56,859 nt of DNA from Basidiobolus meristosporus CBS 931.73. Lineage: Eukaryota > Basidiobolomycota > Basidiobolomycetes > Basidiobolales > Basidiobolaceae. Positions 44,941-56,105 of this stretch are shown in pieces (position 1 is the first letter of the stretch; every line of letters starts with the position of its first letter). Under the pieces are notes generated by a model. The model was not told the DNA's origin. It saw nothing but the letters and a program-made list of their open reading frames with translations, and did not search any database. The translations under genes were made by a program, and so were the position numbers. Where the stretch lies: the NCBI GenBank assembly GCA_002104905.1, contig MCFE01000571.1, positions 1 through 56,859 on the forward strand, given 5' to 3'.

Positions 44941-45280
44941 TGCCCTCAATGGCTTGCAAAGAGGCCATCAAAGCATTGTCAAGTTTTTTGCCATCAAAGG
45001 CAATTGGATGTGCTGACCAGTTAGATCTACTCAGACAGTTGTAAAGCACACCAAAACTGCAACAATGCCATGCCACCCTTACTAAAGCATTATACAGGCA
45101 CTTTATATTTTATCAACTTTATTTGGCTGTAAAATTAGCAAACACTGTTTTCATCCTGTCACATGATTGTGTAGTTGGTCATTTGTTCTGAGCTGCTGGT
45201 ATTATTGAGGTCTCCTAATGTGATCTTGACAGCAGAGCTGGATTGGCTCCACCTGCTGGACCAAGTTACTTTTTGCAGGG

Positions 45281-46744
45281 GTGTTTTTTCCCCAAGCCTA
45301 AAAAACAGAAGACATTAAAGATCAATAAAGATATTGGGTGCAATGATAAAGAGTGCGCTAATCTTCAAGAGGTCATTAAAGGTCTTGCATGGCAGCACCT
45401 CAAGGAGAGCATACTGTAGGACCATTAGGACCTCAAGGCTCAGCAGAGTGTGTTTGACCTGCTCTATGAGCATTATCCTGGCTTCAAGTAAGCAAATGGA
45501 CTATTGGCCAGCATTGGCATGCTAAGTAAGTTTCCCAAGAGTAGCAGAAACCACTAAAGGCAGAAGAACAAGGGTGCCATGGCTAAAAGCCAGCAGCTTC
45601 CTCATCAGTAATGCAGCATATATCAAGGAAACAATGTAGTTTAATACAAGAAGCATTGAGTCAAAGCAGCGGTGATGGGCCTGACAGTGACACTAGCTTG
45701 CAGCTTTCTCAGAAGCCTGTCATATGTAGAGCTGAATGTTCTAAATAGGCACTAAAGAAACATCAGGTTTCTAGGGGAGTGCAGGCAAACATGAATGCAA
45801 CAGTGCAGCATTCATCAAGGATGGATTGCGGTACAATACAAGAAGCAATCAGTCACAGTAGCAGTGATGTATATGAAAGTGGTAAAAGCCCATGTCTTTC
45901 TCTGGAGCCTGTAACAAGCAGGGCTGAAAATTCTAAAACAGCAACACAAAAGCATCTGGTTGCCAGCAGAGTGCTGGCAAGGGACCAACAGGCATAAGAA
46001 GATATCTTAGTGTAGCATTCATCATGGAGAATACATGGTACAATACAAGAGGCACTAAGTTAAATTAGCAGTGAAAGATTTGGTAGTGATAAAGGCAAAG
46101 GTATTCAGAAACAATTTAGCAAGCCACAGACACGAAAGTGCCAGAAGAAAGTTACAGGTCTCATCAATTGATACCATCAGCCCAGAACATGATTAATCCC
46201 ATCATGGCTAAGAAGAATTACCAACAAGACAGCTGTTTTCTCAATAGTTGGAAGTGTAGCCACTTGGGCTACACTCCAGTGAGGTAGATGAGTTTGCAGA
46301 AAAAAGCATCTTGTCTACTGCTGCCTCCATTTTCTACATTGTAGACAGAGTAGAGATCCTACTGATGGACAAAGCACCAGCATCAAGAGCTCAAAAGACT
46401 ATCACTTTGCCTATGGTGGAATTTTGGAGCAATAATAGGCATACCAATAGGTTGTAGCACTTCTTCAAAAGCAGTGCTCAAGAAAACACACTTGAATATT
46501 GCAAGTGCTTATTACAAAGACTGACAGATAAGGTGCTAGCCCTTACATGGCAGAGGCCCAATTGAAAGCCACTTATGTATTGGTGTGATGAAAAGTTTTG
46601 ACCAAGTTTTTTGTGAAATCTGGGGTGCTACTATTTTTCAAGAGTCTTTGCATGGTGCCCTGATGAGAGCAATACCTACTGGTCACAGGACTTTAAGCTT
46701 GTGATGGTTTTTTGACAGGATCATCACAGCTATCTTGCATTGGG
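45281..46744 (+). pseudogene. R1 accessory gene remnant (copy iv)
   Basis: Continues 39678-39763. It contains the middle region (CNDKEC-type segment near 45340), three tandem repeat units (anchors near 45666, 45858 and 46075) and the C-terminal block around 46380-46520 (decayed NNRHTNRL and CSSSKAV in shifted frames). The site where gypsy B inserted in copy v is intact here ('cttgggctacactcc', 46252-46266). Confidence 0.65.
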
Positions 46745-46984
46745 GGCTCTCATTGCTCCTCTTCAGAAATTGGTGAGGATCCTACCTCCTCCCTTGTCAG
46801 CAAGCATTCCATCAGCATCAAAATGTACTATCCCATCTTTAAATAGCTGAGTAAGATATGAGCATTTTTGCCTGGCATGCTAAATAGAGTCACAGGAGAT
46901 ACATTTTCTGGGCAACAATATCTGGCTTGCAGTAGCCACTTCAGCTGAGCTATTAATTTTGAAGGCTAGCTTTTGCAGCTGTTC
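46745..46984. other. Unassigned stretch beside copy iv
   Basis: No coding region or repeat recognised. It may be a scrambled part of the neighbouring copia remnant. Confidence 0.25.
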
Positions 46985-47424
46985 AGCAAGTTGATCAATT
47001 CCGTAGACCAAATGGGGGTTGTCTTGATCAGCAAACCTGTGAGGCTGGTCCATGGACATGTCCTTGTCAAGTTCTTCATTCTAGAATGTTGCTTGTATGT
47101 CCATTTGATGAATGAAAAACTTATAATTGGCTGCATTAGTCAATATCAATTTGAGGAAATCAAGCTTGGCTACAGGTGCAAAGGTCCCAGTAATGTCAAG
47201 TCCTTTTGTTTGGGAGTATCCCTTGCCCACAAGTCTTGCTTTGCATCCTTCAACTGTACTATCAGCCTTGTATTTTGTCTTGAAGACCCATCTGCATCCA
47301 ATTGATTTTTGGTGGACTGGTAATTTGACCAAGTCCTAAGTTTCATTTCCCTCAGGGCTTGATACTGTTCAGTCATTGCAGATCTCCAAGACTTTTTCTG
47401 AGGGCTATCTAGAGTTGATATTAT
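46985..47424 (-). pseudogene. Copia F reverse transcriptase fragment
   Basis: Minus-strand frames 47081-47332 and 47170-47427 read SIGCRWVFKTKYKADSTVEG, ARLVGKGYSQTKGLDITGTF and PVAKLDFLKLIL, then FFIHQMDIQATF. These match the N-terminal half of the copia K reverse transcriptase (CRWVYKIK, GYSQIQGLDFKETFAPVAK, LHQMDVKTAF). One frameshift. It is closest to the copia E group. Confidence 0.85.
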
Positions 47425-47761
47425 CAAGTGGTCACCTAAATATTTATGCTAGCTTAGTAACATAGATCTTATTTGATGATTAGCATTCACTCCCAACCAA
47501 ATTTCTTGCTGAGACTTGCTTAGAATGTTTTCACTAGATTATCAGGAGCGTAGATTATGACTTTCTTAAAGTTGCCCAAAAGCCCCAAAATTGACACACA
47601 AATACTCTTGGAACCTTCCTTAGCAAACTCTACCTATTTATTTGCACTACTTTATCACAAGTATAAGGACCATACTTTTGACCAACAGATCTAACAGTGA
47701 AAAACATGCATATCCTCTGTTCTCCGCATCACTTCCAATACTCCTCAGAATATTTCAACAA
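47425..47761 (+). repeat. Copia LTR, plus orientation, 5' truncated
   Basis: Matches the 349-bp copia E-type LTR (shared 'cacctaaatatt', 'accaaatttcttg', 'acttgcttagaatgttttca') and ends AATATTTCAACA. It is inserted or joined in opposite orientation to the copia fragments on both sides. Confidence 0.65.
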
Positions 47762-47951
47762 GTTATTATCCCCAAGCTTACTGTGCTCTTGGTGTCTACA
47801 TTGCTTTGTTCTTGGTACCTGGTATTTTGGTGAAAATGTTCTAAGTAAATGCAAACAAGGAATTTGGTCAGTATTATCTGGGATTTAAAGGTAATGTCCT
47901 AAGTGACTAAGTTAGGTGAGTATTTAGGTGGAATTTAAATTCTTTACAACA
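47762..47951 (-). repeat. Truncated 3' LTR of copia E
   Basis: Ends TTCTTTACAACA at 47951, preceded on the minus strand by GCTGAGTGGGAG (polypurine tract). It shares 'ttttggtgaaaatgttctaagtaa' type blocks with 52570-52590. The outer half is missing. Confidence 0.65.
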
Positions 47952-47962
47952 CTCCCACTCAG

Positions 47963-50900
47963 CTAATTATTCATACTGACAAGTCCTAATTTTGACCTAA
48001 GATATTCAAACTTGTCACCAGCTGATGGTATGGCAAATATGTCTGCAATCATTTCATTTGTAGGACAGTAAACCAAGCTATTTTCTATAGCTTCACATAT
48101 GAAATGATGCTTAATATCTATGTTCTTTGTTCTAGTATCAAAAGTTGGATTTCTACCTAATTGTACACATGCTTGATTATCTTGAAATAAAGTAATAGGC
48201 ACTTTTTGACATAGGCCTAAATCAGTAAAAAGCTTTCTCAACCACACTGCCTCTTTTGTAACTTCACAGGTTGCCATATACTCTACCTTTGCGGTAGAAA
48301 CTTCTGCGGTTGGTTGCTTTCTTGAATTCCATCAAATTGCTCCTTTGCAGTAAAAAATGCTGTACCCTGTGGTGGATCTTCTGTCTTCCCTACTTTGTCC
48401 CCAATCAGCATCAGAGTATCTCACAATATCCTGTTCAGAATCCTTAAAGGTGTATCTTGAGCCAATATCAGCAGTTCCTTTTAGGTATCTAAAAATCTGC
48501 TTAACTACTGCAATATGATCAGATCCATAGTTCTGATTATGTTGGCTGACAACTCCTCCTGAATATGAGATATCTGGATGTGCTACAAGCATAACATACA
48601 TTGGATAGTCAGCCATGGATTGATAACAACACTCAGGACTTTCAGATGGCACCAAGCTCTCTTGATTTGGCTGAGTTTTGACCAAGTTAAGGCTTGTCTC
48701 CATTGGGGTAGCTGCTGTTCTACAGTCTTTCATTTAGTACTTCTTTAGTATATCTTGAATATACTAGGATTGTCTTAGGGTGATAGTGTAGGACCTTTGT
48801 CAATGGAGAACTTAATCCCTAATTAGTAACTGAGTTCTCCTAGATTGGACATCTTGAACACCTTGGATAGGCTGGATTTAGTCTATTACAATATTCCTAG
48901 GTTATTGGTGGCTGTAATAAGATCAGCTACATATAGAGCTGATTGAACTGAGCTTGCTCTATCTTGCTTATATTATATACTATAGTCATTATTACTCCTT
49001 TTGACACTCAAAGATTCCAAATAAAATCTATCTTGCAATCCCAGACTCTTAGTGATTGTTTGACCATGTAGTGACTTTTTAAGCTTGCAGACCAAATGGG
49101 GGTTATCTTGGTTAGTAAACCCATCAAGCTGGTCCATATAGATAAGCTCATCAAGCTCCCCATTCAAAAATGCTACTTTTACATCCATTTGATAAATATA
49201 AAGCTTTTATTTGGCTGCAATAGCCAATATTGATCTGATGGAATTAATCTGGGCTACTGGTGCCAAGGTCTCAGAATATTGAGGTCCCTTTGTTTGAGAG
49301 TATTCTTTGGCAGCAAGTCTTGCTTTGTATCTTTCATATGTACCATCAGCCTTGTACTTTGTCTTGAAGACCTATCTTCATCCATTGATTTTTGGTAGAA
49401 TGGTAATTTGACCAAGTCCCAAGTTTAATTTTCCATTGGGGCCTTATATTCCTCAGTCATTGTAAATCTCCAAAGCTTCATCTGATGGCTATTAAGGGTC
49501 TCTTTTACAGTCTGTGGCTCATCAATATTGACTGCATAGGCATAGGCTAAGTTTGTACAATTGTTGATATAGTAATTTGGGCTGTTTCTTTTCCGGTTGG
49601 ATCTCCAGGCATTTGATACTGGAATGATCACTTCTGGGATATTCCTGGACACTAATATAGGCTGAACCACAGTTGTAGAGTCCTCTGGAGTGAAAAAAAC
49701 TCTCATTGTTTTGCTCTAATTCAATCCTGACAATTGGTGGACTTGGGGTCATATTTGTATCTTCATCTGATGTCATTTATTGAAAAATTTAAATTTTCAT
49801 CAAACAACACATCCCTGAACTTGATTAGCTTCATTACTTTGATGTTATAGAGTCTGTATGCCTTACTCTCATTGCAGTGGCCCAAAAATATGCCTTTTAC
49901 ACTTTTTGGCTCAAATTTTGACTGATTTCTGGGCAGTGTCTTGTCATATGCAGTACACCCAAATATCCTTAGATGCTCTGCACTTGGTCTGTATCCATAT
50001 CATGCTTCAAGTGGAGTAGAGTCACAAAATACTCTGTTAAAACACCTACTTTAAGGTATAGAGCTGTGGCAACTGATTCTGCCCAAAAATCACAGGATAA
50101 TTTTTGATCAGGGATCCTAGATCTTGCCATATCAATTATTAATCTGTTAGCACATTCTGCTACTCCATTTTGCTGTGGCAAGTGTGGTACAGTAGTCTCT
50201 TGCTTTATCCCATGAACTTTGCAGAAGTGGATGAAGAGTTTTGATGTATATTTTCTACCATTGTCAAAGTGTATTTTCTTGATTTTTTCACCAGTTTCTC
50301 TCTTCACCATGGCTTTAAGCTCCATGAACTTAGACAGAGCTTCTTCTGTTCTCTCCATGCAGTAGACCCACATATATCATGTATAATTTTTTTAAAGATA
50401 GCTTTTTCCTTTCTCTCCATGAAGTAGGCCTCCATGTGTCTTGTATAATCTTCAATAAAAGTGATTAAATACTTCATCCTGCCTAACAATACATTTTTGC
50501 ATAGTTCCACATAGATCTGAGTGAGTTAGATCTGGTTTTTTCTTGTTTTTGATTAACCCAGAGCTCTTGAATGATTTTTTGGCTTGTTTTCCATATATGC
50601 AGACCTCACAGTGCTCCAAATTAGCTGGGGGTTCAGTTTTTACTCCCACAGATTAGTTGGTCTTTGATCATTTTGCACTAACAATCAAATTTGATGTGCC
50701 CAAATCTACTGTGCCTAAGCATTGGTGTTTCTTCATTCAAGTCACTAATATTGGCTTCCAGATATGATGGAGTTTAAGTCAATCTTATAGATTCTGACCT
50801 CTGATACCCAAAGCAATATGGGTACTATACTGATCAGTGATCCTGCATCCAGAATTGTCAGAGCTCAAACTGAGTCCTTCTGCTGTGACCTTGCTTACAG

Positions 50901-52330
50901 ATAGTAAGTTCTTGGCTATTTCTGCCACACAGAGTACCATTTTAAAGGTCAGTGTATGGCCTCCTTCACTGCTTCTAAGGTTTACTTGAATAGTTCCTTC
51001 TCCCACTGCATTAGGTGTTCTATTGTCACTCATGAAAACCTTCTCAAATGGAATTTCTTGATATTGAGTAAGTAGTTCTTTTTCGTGTGTAAAGTGTCGG
51101 TATGCTCCAGAGTTGATGTACCATGTCTGAGAATCCTTGTTTGTGGTCATATTTAATGCAGATGTGAACTGTCTATCTTCAGTTGTTGCAGTATTTCCAT
51201 GTTCAGGCTTCTTTTGCTGATTATTCCTCTTTTTGAGACACCTGTCAGATATGTGTCCTTTCCTTTTGCAGTGGTTGCAAGACAGGTTGTTGTTGCCTTT
51301 GTAAAGTCTTGGGTACCTCCTATGTTGGTTATCACTGCCTATTAATGCATTTTCTTCTTCCTTCTCATTGACATTTGATTTTCTTAATTCTTCATCCAGG
51401 AGCCGTTAATATATGTAATTCAAGGTCAAATCATCAGTTCTGTACCCTAGGGCGGATACAAGGCCATGAAACTTGTCTGTCAGGCTATTCAGGATGGTAA
51501 CTATCACATCCTCATCAGTAGCTGGTACACCCACAGATTCCATTGCACCCACCAGCTGTGTAATTCTGTTAGTTAGATTGTTCATTTCTTCCCCTGGCAG
51601 CATCTTTGTAGTAGAAAATATTTGTCTCAGATACATTCACTTAGCAGCTGAACATGACTGGTAGGTGTCTTCTAATGCTATCCAGGCATTCTTTGCCATT
51701 TTTGCTCTTGAGCATTGAATCAGCAATTTGTCTGCAACATTAAGTCCAATTCAGCCAAAGGCACTTTGTTCTTTCTTCTGGTACTTTAGGCTTCTTCTCC
51801 CATATTTTTAGGAGGGCATTCTTCTCCCATGAAAGCATCCCAAAGGCCTCTTTCTTGTAGCAGCATCTTCATCTTCACCTTCCACACTTGGCAGTTAGTG
51901 TCGTAAAAATTTGTAATTCCACCTAAATATTCACCTAAATTAGTCACTTAGATCATCACATTCATATCCTAGAAAATACTGACCAAATTCCTTGTTGGAA
52001 TTTACTTAGAATATTTTCACCTAAATACCAGATACCCAGAACATGAAAATTCTCAAAGCTGTCCAAACAGCCCCAAACTTTGCACATATGTTCTTGGGAC
52101 CTTCCTTAACCTATACTACGTGTTTGTTATTCCAAGACCAGGTTAGAGTATAAATACTACTTTTACATTCAATAAATCATTAAGTGAAAGCCACATAATC
52201 TACTTGTTCTCCAAATCACTTCCAATATCTCCAAGACTCTTACAACAGTTGGACCCATCCAACTTTTCAGCAGAGGTAAATGTTTTGGCAATAGCAGTAG
52301 TAGACATTGCAGAGAGTGGCAGCTTGGAGC
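47963..52330 (-). pseudogene. Copia E gag-pol pseudogene
   Basis: Minus strand. Gag begins near 52310 (AIAKTFTSAEKLDGSNC), continues across the solo LTR with QVWKVKMKMLLQ (51870) and 51406-51636 (STTKMLPGEEMNNLTNRITQ). Zinc knuckle near 51260. Protease at 50785-51150 has TWYINSGAY, so the catalytic Asp is Asn. Integrase at 49969-50650 has LTHSDLCGTM (first Asp kept) and HLPQQNGVAECANR. Reverse transcriptase at 48973-49500 has the segment DVKVAFLNGELDELIYM. RNase H at 47963-48733 has MATCEVTKEAVWLRKLF and IDIKHHFICEAIE. Numerous stops and frameshifts. No YVDD motif is preserved. Confidence 0.85.
51899..52247 (+). repeat. Solo copia LTR in copia E gag
   Basis: 349 bp, TGTCGTAAAAATTTG...CTCTTACAACA, in the opposite orientation to its host. 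It is flanked by GTTAG (51894-51898) and GTTGG (52248-52252), a 5-bp target duplication with one change. Removing it rejoins gag (SNC then QVWKVK). The plus strand carries 'gagtataaatact' near 52145 and 'caataaatc' near 52171. Confidence 0.88.
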
Positions 52331-52337
52331 AATAACC

Positions 52338-52686
52338 TGTTGTAAGAGTCTTGAAGATAAAGGAAGTGATTTGGGAGGTTAAGAAAATTATGTGGCATTC
52401 ACTTAAAGATTTATTGAGTGTAATAGTAGTACTTATACTTTTCCATGATCTTGGCATAAAAAACACATGAAATAGGTTAAGGAAGGTCCCAAGAACATGT
52501 GTGCAAAGTTTGGGGGCTTTTAAACAACTTTTTGAAATATCATAATCAAGGAACCTGATAATTTGGTGAAAACATTTTAAGTAAGTCCTAAAGAGAAATT
52601 TGGTCAGGACAGAATGCTAATGAAGTAATAAGATCTATGTGACTAAGTTAGCATGAATATGCAGTGATCACTTAATAGTTTCAACA
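52338..52686 (-). repeat. 5' LTR of copia E
   Basis: 349 bp, TGTTGTAAGAGTC...GTTTCAACA. It is followed on the minus strand by GGTTATTGCTCC, a decayed version of the initiator tRNA-Met anticodon-arm primer site, and then gag. Confidence 0.85.
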
Positions 52687-53260
52687 GAAAGGACAAACAT
52701 TGGACCCATGCTTCAAAAAGATAGATAATGATCAAAGAAGCCTGAATAAGAAAATGCTGCAACAACAGATGATAGACAACTCATATATGCAGTAAACATG
52801 ATTGCAAACAGGAATTATCAGACATGGTACATTGACTATGGTGCATTTCAACACTCTACATATCAAAGAAAACTTCTTACCCTATATCAAGAAATTCCAA
52901 TTGAGAAGGCTTTCACGAATGACAATACCCTATAAAAATTATTGAGATGATCCCATCAAAAGGCCATCACAAAGTTAAAGTCCCATGACTAAGAGGTATT
53001 GATCCTGTAAGGACATCATCCAGAGACCATTGAAAAATAGTTGCACCCCAGATTTCACAAAAAACTTAGTCAAAAATTTTCATCACAACAATGTATACGT
53101 GGCTGTTGATTGGTTCCCTGCCAATTTGCTCACTGTTTGATCCTGGATACTCTATTGCCTCCTACACTTGTGTGAATTGATTGGCTATTGCCTCTTTTTT
53201 ACACTCCTTACTTCCTGACTTAACTGTTTCTCTTATGTTTCATGCCTACATATTGATTTA

Positions 53261-55962
53261 TTACTGTTGAAACTTCAGTTGTACCTCAATTACCAATTGT
53301 ATTGGCCTATACAAGTCCCTATACCTTACACTAACATTAAGCCCAACACCACACTCCACAAGTAACTCCATTAAAATCCACCACTCAATAGGTATTTCTG
53401 CTGTAATGCTCTGGTTCCACAACTTTGGCGGGAATCCAAAAGCTTTATGCCACTGTACATTCACTGGTTCCCACACATCCTGGTCTTCAGCCGGCACTGC
53501 AAGGTCTAGCTCCTCATCTGCCAGTCTTTGCAATAAATCCTTGCTATATTCCAGTGTGTTTTCTTGAGCACTGCTCTTGAAGAAGTGCTGCAATCTCTTG
53601 GTGTGCCTATTGATGTTCCAAAACTCCACTGAAGGCATTGTGATAGTCTTTTGAGCCCTTGATGTTATAGCCTTGTCTGTCAGTGGGATCTCCACTCTGT
53701 CAACAATGGAGGATGTGGAGGCTGTAGTAGACAAATTGCCTTTTTCAGCAAACTCATCTACCTCCCTGGAGTGTAGCTCAACTGGCTGAGCTTCCAACTC
53801 TTGTGAAAACAGATGTTTTCTTATTGGTAATTCTTCTTGGCTATGATGGGATTTGGTCTGATCATGGCTTACGGCATTAATTGGCAAGAACTGCAGTTTT
53901 GTCTGCATGTCTCCCTGACTCATGCTTGGGTAGACATTTTTCCCGTTACCTTGTCCTTTATCACTGCCAGGTCTTTCACTGCTACTTTGTATGAGTGATT
54001 CTTATAAAGAGCTATGTTTTCTCCTGGATAAATTCTGCTCTGACGCATCTGTTTTGGCCTGCTTGTCCCTTGCTGGCACTCTTCATGCAACCTGACATTT
54101 CTTTTCCGCTTTTTTTGAGCTCTCAACCATAGTTGTGATAGACTCCTTTAAGAGCAGCTGGTTCTTATCACTACCAAGTCCATCACTACTACTTTGACTG
54201 GGTGCTTCTTGAGTGGTACTGCGCTGTCTCCTTGATAAATGCTATGCTGGTGCATCTGTTGTGGTGGTGTAGAGGTACTCCTGTGAGAAGCTTTACAACT
54301 CAAGGTGAGTGAGGTGTCTGATGGGTGCAATAACCTGTGTGTCTAAACTGCAGGTGTCTTTGTCAATATGTCACTATATTAAAAGCTCCTGCTTCTCTAG
54401 CTTCCTAGGTGCTCCAAGTGTCTCCAAAGGCCTCTATGTGTCTTGTGCACTACCCTGAAAAGCTCCTTGATGGCAGGTCTGAGATGTACTGTCAAAGGCA
54501 GGTGTAGTGATCAACTGCTAATCAATAAGGTAGAAGTGTTAGTGATAGAAGGGATGATTTATTGATGAGGGATTGCTTTCCCTGAAATACTTTTCCTGAT
54601 TGCCAAGTGATTACTGATGACAAGGTTCTAGAAGATTCTAGGCATCAGTGAAATTCTTGATGAGGTCACCATGAGCCAAAAATATGCCAAGAATGTCCTG
54701 GAAGGTTCTAAATGGCACTGCATATCCAACCAATCAGGAGTCAGTAGTCTGAAACCTGTGCAACATAGAAATACCATATATGGTATTGAAATGGTAGGGA
54801 TGGTAACACAGACCTAGGTCATGTGTCATAGGTACTGACATGGGTACTTGCCATATGTAGATACATATTTAACTAACCCTAACCCTACCACATTGTGTCT
54901 GCCTGCTTGTCCCTAATTGGCACTCTTCCAGCTACCTGACATCTCTTTGACACTTGTCTGGAGCTTTCAGCCCTGCCTGTAACAGGCTCTTGAGGAAGCC
55001 ACTGTTTTTTAGCCAAAGCACCCTTGTTCTTCTGCCTTTGACAGTTTCTGCTAATCTTAAGATACTTTCTTAGCATACCAATGCTGGCCCAAAATCTGTT
55101 TGCCCATTTGAGTCCAGGATAATGCGCATAGCAGAAGTCAAGTGCATTCTGCTTGGCCTTGAGTTCCTGATGGTCCCATTGTATGCCAGCCTTCAGGTGA
55201 TGGCATGCTAGACTTCTGGCAGCCTCTTGTATATTAGCCCACTCTTCATTATTGCACTCAACGGCATCACAGATCTTCAGTGTCTTTTGATTTTAAGCTT
55301 AGGTATAAACACCACATTGTCTCCCTCCCATGCTGTGATAGGTTTTTCTGTGAGCTTTATCTTTGGGCACTGTTGTTGTGCTTCAAAGACTGTACAGTGT
55401 ATCTCTGCTGTTACATCAGGAAATGGCTCAATTCTTGGCTGTGACATTGAGCTACTTAAGTTCCTTCTTTGCAGCAAAGATACTGCTTTCTCTACCTGGG
55501 ATATTGATTGCTCTACACATATTATCTGCTCATCCTGTTTCTGGACTATTTCCTGATTTCTCTGGGCCATTGCATCTATCCTATCAGCCACTGCACCTAA
55601 TTGCTTCATTTATGCTTTGTATGAGCTGACAACATACTTGCTAAAATGGGAGGTGGTGATGTTATCATGGCCACTTGCTGATCTTCCACTGAGGGTACTG
55701 CATTTGCTACATTCTCATCTGCCTGAGAATAATGGTCAGCTTGTGGCTCCACAGAGGTTCTCAATTACCTACTTGACTGAGAGCCTGAGGAGTCCGCATT
55801 ATTACCTTCAATGGGCACACTGTCCACAGGGCCTTTTTTGGATGTAACCCCACTTGTTGCACTGAGTGTCAAAGCAAGCTATTGTCCAACTGTTCTTCTG
55901 TTGCCCTCAGTGGTGAGGTTTGGTTGAGAACCAGACAACTTTGCTTTATTTTTTGGTAGCAT
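53261..55962 (-). pseudogene. R1 accessory gene (copy iii), best preserved, split by a Z LTR
   Basis: Starts at ATG 55962 (MLPKNKAKLSGSQPN), ends QLKFQQ at 53261. 2065 bp without the LTR and its duplication, about 688 codons. Parts: N-terminal Ser/Gln-rich segment with KKGPVDSVPIEGNN; coiled coil GAVADRIDAMAQRNQEIVQ (55277-55609) followed by MSQPRIEPFPDVTAEIHC and NVVFIPKLK; a middle block NNEEWANIQEAARSLACHH and LKWANRFWASIGMLRKYLK (about 54990-55270), possibly a helical DNA-binding region; two 207-bp (69-aa) tandem repeats (anchors at 53970 and 54177); an open 220-codon C-terminal block (53261-53923) with WNINRHTKRLQHFFKSS and EIPIEWWILMELLVECGVGL. A few frameshifts or stops separate the blocks. 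No known family recognised. Not Gag-like: no zinc knuckle. Confidence 0.72.
54260..54892 (-). repeat. Solo Z-family LTR in R1 of copy iii
   Basis: 633 bp, TGTGGTGGTGTAGAGG...AACCCTACCACA. Flanks CTGT (54256-54259) and TTGT (54893-54896) are a 4-bp target duplication with one change: the R1 consensus reads GCATCTGTGTCTGCC. Contains the uninterrupted version of the gypsy A insertion site near 54411-54430. Confidence 0.78.
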
Positions 55963-56105
55963 ATATATGGAAGTGAGTCAAACCAAAGGGAAAATAGTGT
56001 TACATACACATGTGTATTTGGTGCCATAACTTTATCTAAAATGCTTACTATGGCAGGTCATCATTGAATCTTACATTCATGTAGGTGCAATGTTGCAAAT
56101 ACAAG

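Larger units (their letters stand above)
39764..45280 (+). mobile_element. CMC/CACTA-like element copy ii, structurally complete (5517 bp)
   Basis: Left terminus CCCTATGAGAAATTATTG. The right terminus, read inward, is CCCTGCAAAAAGTAACTTGGTCC. The two termini share CCCT and an A-rich stretch and match the ends of copy iii. A 3-bp target duplication GTG flanks both sides (39761-39763, 45281-45283). The element carries two divergent genes: R1 (minus, 40094-42155) and a Tnp2-like transposase (plus, about 42495-44940), separated by about 340 bp. Three-bp duplications and Tnp2 transposases are characteristic of the CMC superfamily. The termini are CCCT, not CACTA. Both genes contain frameshifts in this copy. 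Confidence 0.8.
39678..46744 (+). mobile_element. CMC element copy iv, R1 part only, holding copy ii
   Basis: R1-oriented plus-strand sequence at 39678-39763 continues at 45281-46744 once copy ii is removed: the GTG at 39761-39763 repeats at 45281-45283. The right end (GATCATCACAGCTATCTTGCATTGGG) is the complement of a decayed CCCAATGCAAGATAGCTGTGATGATC terminus. The left part is lost behind a Z LTR. Confidence 0.65.
47762..52686 (-). mobile_element. Copia E, decayed Ty1/copia retrotransposon
   Basis: Minus-strand element with a 5' LTR at 52338-52686 and a truncated 3' LTR at 47762-47951. All domains are recognisable but broken. A solo LTR of the same family is inserted in gag (51899-52247). 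It differs from copia K in sequence throughout, so it is a separate family. Confidence 0.85.

Noticed and set aside
54876-54892. Telomere-like AACCCTAACCCT
   Set aside because: Only two units, located at the end of a Z LTR. The sister copies read differently there.
53920-55076. CRISPR-like or minisatellite array suggested by repeats in R1
   Set aside because: The units are about 207 bp, few, coding in frame and without spacers. They are protein repeats.
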